Under the pieces are notes generated by a model that saw only the letters and a list, made by a program, of their open reading frames with translations, ran no database searches and was not told the origin of the DNA. A stretch of DNA of 64,000 nt from an uncultured Tenacibaculum sp. GTDB lineage: Bacteria > Bacteroidota > Bacteroidia > Flavobacteriales > Flavobacteriaceae. The stretch is from assembly GCA_947496185.1 (NCBI GenBank), contig CANMCD010000010.1, forward strand, positions 1 to 64,000, given 5' to 3'. The position numbers and the translations under genes are program-made. This document shows positions 61,008 to 64,000 of the stretch, in pieces. How positions within the stretch are numbered: the stretch's first letter is position 1; each line of letters begins with the position of its first letter.

Positions 61008-61034
61008 ATAGTATTACGATAGTAAGTTATAGTA
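61008..61034. repeat. Three phased ATAGTA hexamers upstream of the GlcNAc kinase gene
   Basis: ATAGTA occurs at 61008, 61019 and 61029, spaced 11 and 10 bp, about one helical turn apart. This is compatible with a tandem operator, but the region is AT-rich and chance is possible. Confidence 0.3.
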
Positions 61035-61107
61035 CTTTGTTTTTGTTTATGTTATACTAGTTAGTACTGCTCAAAAAATATTCAAAGAAACTTCAATAAA
61101 TAATAAT

Positions 61108-63159
61108 TTAGGCTTTACTATATTTTGAGTACTTATTGAGTAAGCTTTCAATTGTTGAAATAATAACTAGTTCTGTATCCTCTAAAGGCTTTTTCAAGAA
61201 ATTTATATACCCCTTTAACTCCTTCACTTCTTTAGTAGTAATTTTTTGATTGTTTAGCGCATTAATACATATATCAGATAACTGATACAATACCTCATAA
61301 TGATTGGCGATATTTTTTGTTATTGGGTTTATTGGCAAATTTTTAAATTGATGATAGCCTTCTACCCATTTTTTAAAAAAAGATACTAATTTTTCCTTCT
61401 TTAAAGTCGTTGGTTCTTTAATATAATCTTTTCCTAATGCGTTAAATTCAAGACCATCTTCTGCATCAACTGAACAAGCGTCAGCAAATAATGTAAAAGG
61501 CGAAAAAGACTTATACTCTGTACCTCCTTTATTTCTTGTGTAAATTTTTAGAGGCTCATAAATTTTTGTCAAAACTTGTAAAGATTGTACATTTTGATTT
61601 TTGGTTATATTCCTAAGAATTGCTTCTCTATTTTTCAGATGTGTCAATCCTAATTCTTCTAATTGAGCATTTACAACTTTTAACCTCTTATGCATATTTT
61701 TTACATCATTAACCGATTTAGAAGACCAAAACCTTTCTGCTATAGCAGCAGTTCTAGGCCAAATTCTAGAGTCAATTGTTAATGGAGTAACTAACTCGCT
61801 CCACATAGTTACCTCTCCACCTAAAACCCTTTTTTCTTCTTCTTTTGTCAAGGATTCATTTCCTATGGGATCAAATAAATAATGGTGTGCAACTGATTGC
61901 ATTCTATCAATATAATAATCATTTGACAATACAGATTGATAGCCATTCCTAACTGCTTCTACTAAAGTTCCTTTTGGTATTCCTTCATTAACACCTCTCC
62001 AAGAATGAATAATGGCAGTTTTAGGCATATTTTTAGTTCTTATCTCATCCCATCCCATCAGTTTTTTCCCATACTTATTAAGTATTTTTTCCAACTTAAT
62101 ATTAAAGTAGGTTTGTAAATCATGATTAGTTTCCAGTTTATTTTTCTTCATAAACTGTTGAATATCCTTATTAGCATCCCAATGTTTACCTTCATTTTCA
62201 TCACCTCCTATATGGAAATATTCATCTGGGAATAACATCGTTACTTCAGCAAAAAGTGTATCAAGAAATGTATATACTTCTGGATTTGTTGGATCTAATG
62301 TCGGATCAAAAACTCCTGCAAAACGTTCAATATTGTAAGAATAATCCTTTTTACTTCCCAGTCTAGGATAAGCTGTAAGTATGGCTGAAGCATGACCTGG
62401 CACATCAATTTCAGGAACAACCCTGATACCTAATTTATCTGCATAACGAACAATGTCTTTAACCTGTTCATGGGTATAATACTGATTATCTGAACCTAAT
62501 TGATGAAGCTTAGGAAACACTTTCGACTCTAACCTAAATCCTTGATCATCTGACAAGTGCCAATGAAACACATTCATTTTTAAAGAAGCCATAGCTTCTA
62601 AATTTCTTTTTATAACTGCGATTGGTTGAAAGTGTCTCGCAACGTCAATCATTAACCCCCTCCAAGCGTAACGCGGTTTATCTTCAATCGTTACCCCTTG
62701 GAGAAAAAATGATTCTTTATCAAAGTTGACTAACTGAATCAAAGATTGTAGTGCTCTAATAGCTCCAATATCATTCTTTGCCGTAATGTCAACATGAGAT
62801 CTTTTTACTTCAATTTTGTATGACTCATCAATTCCAAGCTTCAACTTTTTTTCATTCTCAAAACGTATTCTAATCGTTGCACTTTGATTTTTTAATGTAG
62901 GAAAACCTTCATCAAAAAACACTCCAGTTCTGTCTGACAATCTTCTGATAAAGTTTACAGAAGCATTATAAACTCTTGTAGAATTATCCGTTATAAATAC
63001 ACTAAAATCTTTGGTTATTTTTATTTTATTGTTGTTTTCTTCAATGGTTTCTGGCCAAGGCATCAAATTATATTTGTTAGATAATTTGTGCTGTCCATTC
63101 ACATGAAAGAAACATAAGAACAAGGCTATATATAAACCTCTTAAGACCCCTCTTAACAT
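61108..63159 (-). CDS. Exported beta-N-acetylhexosaminidase, GH20
   Basis: 683 aa. A hydrophobic N-terminal segment (LYIALFLCFFHVNG) is a signal peptide; cleavage probably falls after NG. A GH20b-like N-terminal domain is followed by the catalytic barrel with NVFHWHLSDDQGFRLE, PEIDVPGHA, and HIGGDENEG, where the Asp-Glu pair supplies the substrate-assisted catalytic acid. MWSEL and the C-terminal barrel residues are present. A C-terminal extension of about 170 residues is helical. It releases terminal GlcNAc or GalNAc from chitin oligomers or glycans in the periplasm or outside. The downstream kinase gene and upstream nagB complete the route. Confidence 0.95.
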   Translation of the reverse strand: MLRGVLRGLYIALFLCFFHVNGQHKLSNKYNLMPWPETIEENNNKIKITKDFSVFITDNSTRVYNASVNFIRRLSDRTGVFFDEGFPTLKNQSATIRIRFENEKKLKLGIDESYKIEVKRSHVDITAKNDIGAIRALQSLIQLVNFDKESFFLQGVTIEDKPRYAWRGLMIDVARHFQPIAVIKRNLEAMASLKMNVFHWHLSDDQGFRLESKVFPKLHQLGSDNQYYTHEQVKDIVRYADKLGIRVVPEIDVPGHASAILTAYPRLGSKKDYSYNIERFAGVFDPTLDPTNPEVYTFLDTLFAEVTMLFPDEYFHIGGDENEGKHWDANKDIQQFMKKNKLETNHDLQTYFNIKLEKILNKYGKKLMGWDEIRTKNMPKTAIIHSWRGVNEGIPKGTLVEAVRNGYQSVLSNDYYIDRMQSVAHHYLFDPIGNESLTKEEEKRVLGGEVTMWSELVTPLTIDSRIWPRTAAIAERFWSSKSVNDVKNMHKRLKVVNAQLEELGLTHLKNREAILRNITKNQNVQSLQVLTKIYEPLKIYTRNKGGTEYKSFSPFTLFADACSVDAEDGLEFNALGKDYIKEPTTLKKEKLVSFFKKWVEGYHQFKNLPINPITKNIANHYEVLYQLSDICINALNNQKITTKEVKELKGYINFLKKPLEDTELVIISTIESLLNKYSKYSKA

Positions 63160-63176
63160 GTCTCTTTTTATTATTT

Positions 63177-63647
63177 TTATAGTTTTTTATATACTTCTAT
63201 TATCTGGTGATTAACCCCTAGTTCTTCGACTTCTTCAGTACCTGTAATTGTTAAGGTGTCATTTTTGACACTTGCTTTAAATTCAAATACTTTTCCTTCC
63301 CATTCTCTGAAGTTTAAATAGTCTAAATATTCAATATAGACTCCATTTTTATAAGAATACCTACCCCCTCCTGCTACATATACAGCTGTAGAATCCTTAC
63401 CTTTATTAGTATCATGCCTTAAAAAAGAAAAATGACTTTCATTAAGAATTTTAATCATTCGTTCATTCACCCTTACACTCGAAAAAACAGAATCTTTTGT
63501 AATGGTTTTGGCAGATATTAATTCCCAAGTTCCCACTAAACCTTGCTCTTTTTGCGTATTACAATTCAAAAAGAGCATAGGGATAGCTAGTAAAAGTTTA
63601 TGATAACTTTTAGAAATGATAGCGTTTGAAAGCTTCAATAGCTGCAT
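63177..63647 (-). CDS. Lipocalin-like lipoprotein
   Basis: 156 aa. The N-terminus has a basic region (SKSYHKLL) and a short hydrophobic stretch that ends LFLNC, a loose Bacteroidota-style lipobox with Cys29. The mature part starts with GLVGTWELISAKTI, a lipocalin/DUF4488-like GTWxL start, followed by alternating beta strands and a repeated gly-rich turn (AGGGRYSYKNG). The gene overlaps the 3' end of nagB by 38 bases and precedes the GH20 gene by 17 bases, so the three are co-transcribed. The ligand is unknown. Confidence 0.75.
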   Translation of the reverse strand: MQLLKLSNAIISKSYHKLLLAIPMLFLNCNTQKEQGLVGTWELISAKTITKDSVFSSVRVNERMIKILNESHFSFLRHDTNKGKDSTAVYVAGGGRYSYKNGVYIEYLDYLNFREWEGKVFEFKASVKNDTLTITGTEEVEELGVNHQIIEVYKKL

Positions 63648-64000
63648 AGTCTGTCATTCCTAAGTTTCGATATTTTTCAGCGGTTAGCCTGTTTCTGTCT
63701 TCAGCACGAACCCAAAACTCACGGGCATCATTCCCCTGAAACATTACGTTGTCTTTTTGCGATTGATGATAGAAAATAGCATGTCGTTTCTTAACCACTT
63801 GATCAGGACTCATTGGTACTGCCATTTCTATTTCGTATGGTTGCCATTCAAACCAAGCACCTCTATATAACCATACCCAACAATCATTCATATAATCGTT
63901 TCCTTTTAAAGCATCTACCGCTCCAAAAACAGCATCTAAACACACTTTATGTGTTCCGTGTGGATCCGCTAAATCACCAGCCGCGTATATCTGATGAGGT
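63610..64000 (-). CDS. nagB: Glucosamine-6-phosphate deaminase, C-terminal part (Bacteroidota long NagB type)
   Basis: Only the last 129 codons are in the window; the frame is open through base 64000. The segment PHQIYAAGDLADPHGTHKVCLDA, followed by RHAIFYHQSQKDNVMFQGNDAREFW and a RNRLTAEKYRNLGM tail, matches the C-terminal domain of the approximately 640-aa NagB proteins of Bacteroidota. In these, a deaminase domain is fused to a second sugar-related domain. The deaminase active site lies outside the window. The enzyme converts glucosamine-6-phosphate to fructose-6-phosphate and ammonia, which fits the neighbouring GlcNAc kinase and hexosaminidase. Confidence 0.88.
   Translation of the reverse strand, partial: PHQIYAAGDLADPHGTHKVCLDAVFGAVDALKGNDYMNDCWVWLYRGAWFEWQPYEIEMAVPMSPDQVVKKRHAIFYHQSQKDNVMFQGNDAREFWVRAEDRNRLTAEKYRNLGMTDYAAIEAFKRYHF

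Noticed and set aside
1-64000. CRISPR arrays, tRNA or rRNA genes, insertion sequences
   Set aside because: No regularly spaced repeats, tRNA-like cloverleaf or transposase reading frame was seen; the repeated stretches are homologous NRPS domain motifs.

Overview
The window is AT-rich and almost every gene is on the minus strand. Gene content points to a marine-type Flavobacteriaceae member (Bacteroidota), such as a Tenacibaculum, Aquimarina or Kordia relative. The pointers are a NagB of the long Bacteroidota type, a BadF-type GlcNAc kinase, a quinol NO reductase with an RIC/ScdA protein and an Rrf2 regulator, a UpxY/LoaP-like NusG paralog, and A-rich leaders without Shine-Dalgarno sites. This placement is inference from gene families.

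Bases 1-55396 hold most of one very large NRPS/PKS gene cluster, transcribed from right to left and cut by the left edge. In transcription order it contains: a NusG-like antiterminator; NRPS1 (FAAL-ACP-C-A-T-E); an unrecognised 247-aa protein; a JmjC/cupin-like oxygenase; NRPS2 (C-A-T-C-A-T); hybrid PKS/NRPS3 (KS-AT-KR-ACP-C-A-T-E-C-A*-T); NRPS4 (dock-C-A-T-C-A-T-C); a glutamine-dependent asparagine synthetase; NRPS5 (A-T-C); a membrane fatty-acid desaturase-type protein; NRPS6 (half-C-A-T-C-A-T-C-A-T); and NRPS7 (dock-C-A-T-C..., partial). Reading the specificity-pocket residues by eye and assuming colinearity, the product is a lipopeptide: fatty acyl - D-Asn - Gly-like - Thr - reduced malonyl unit (statine-like) - D-Xaa - (position of a broken A domain) - Xaa - Cys-like - Xaa - Xaa - Thr - Gly-like - Orn-like - continuing past the edge. 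No thioesterase, PPTase, MbtH-like protein or exporter is visible, so they must lie left of base 1 or elsewhere.

The most unusual points in the cluster are these. The acyl-D-Asn start resembles the prodrug cap of colibactin and zwittermicin. One A domain has lost its C-terminal subdomain and its P-loop. NRPS6 starts with the C-terminal half of a C domain. NRPS4 and NRPS7 carry TubC-type docking domains, and the proteins just before them end in a matching (I/L)-E-(I/L) terminus. A dedicated antiterminator opens the 55-kb operon.

Bases 55397-56079 are a non-coding control region that ends in a strong terminator for the neighbouring norB operon. Bases 56080-59973 form a nitric-oxide stress locus: rrf2, a small membrane protein, ric/scdA and norB. 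Two copies of a 26-bp palindromic site lie in front of rrf2 and in front of the membrane-protein gene, and they are the likely operators. Bases 60068-64000 form an amino-sugar catabolism locus: partial nagB, a lipocalin-like lipoprotein, a GH20 hexosaminidase and a GlcNAc kinase. No tRNA, rRNA, CRISPR array or insertion sequence was seen.
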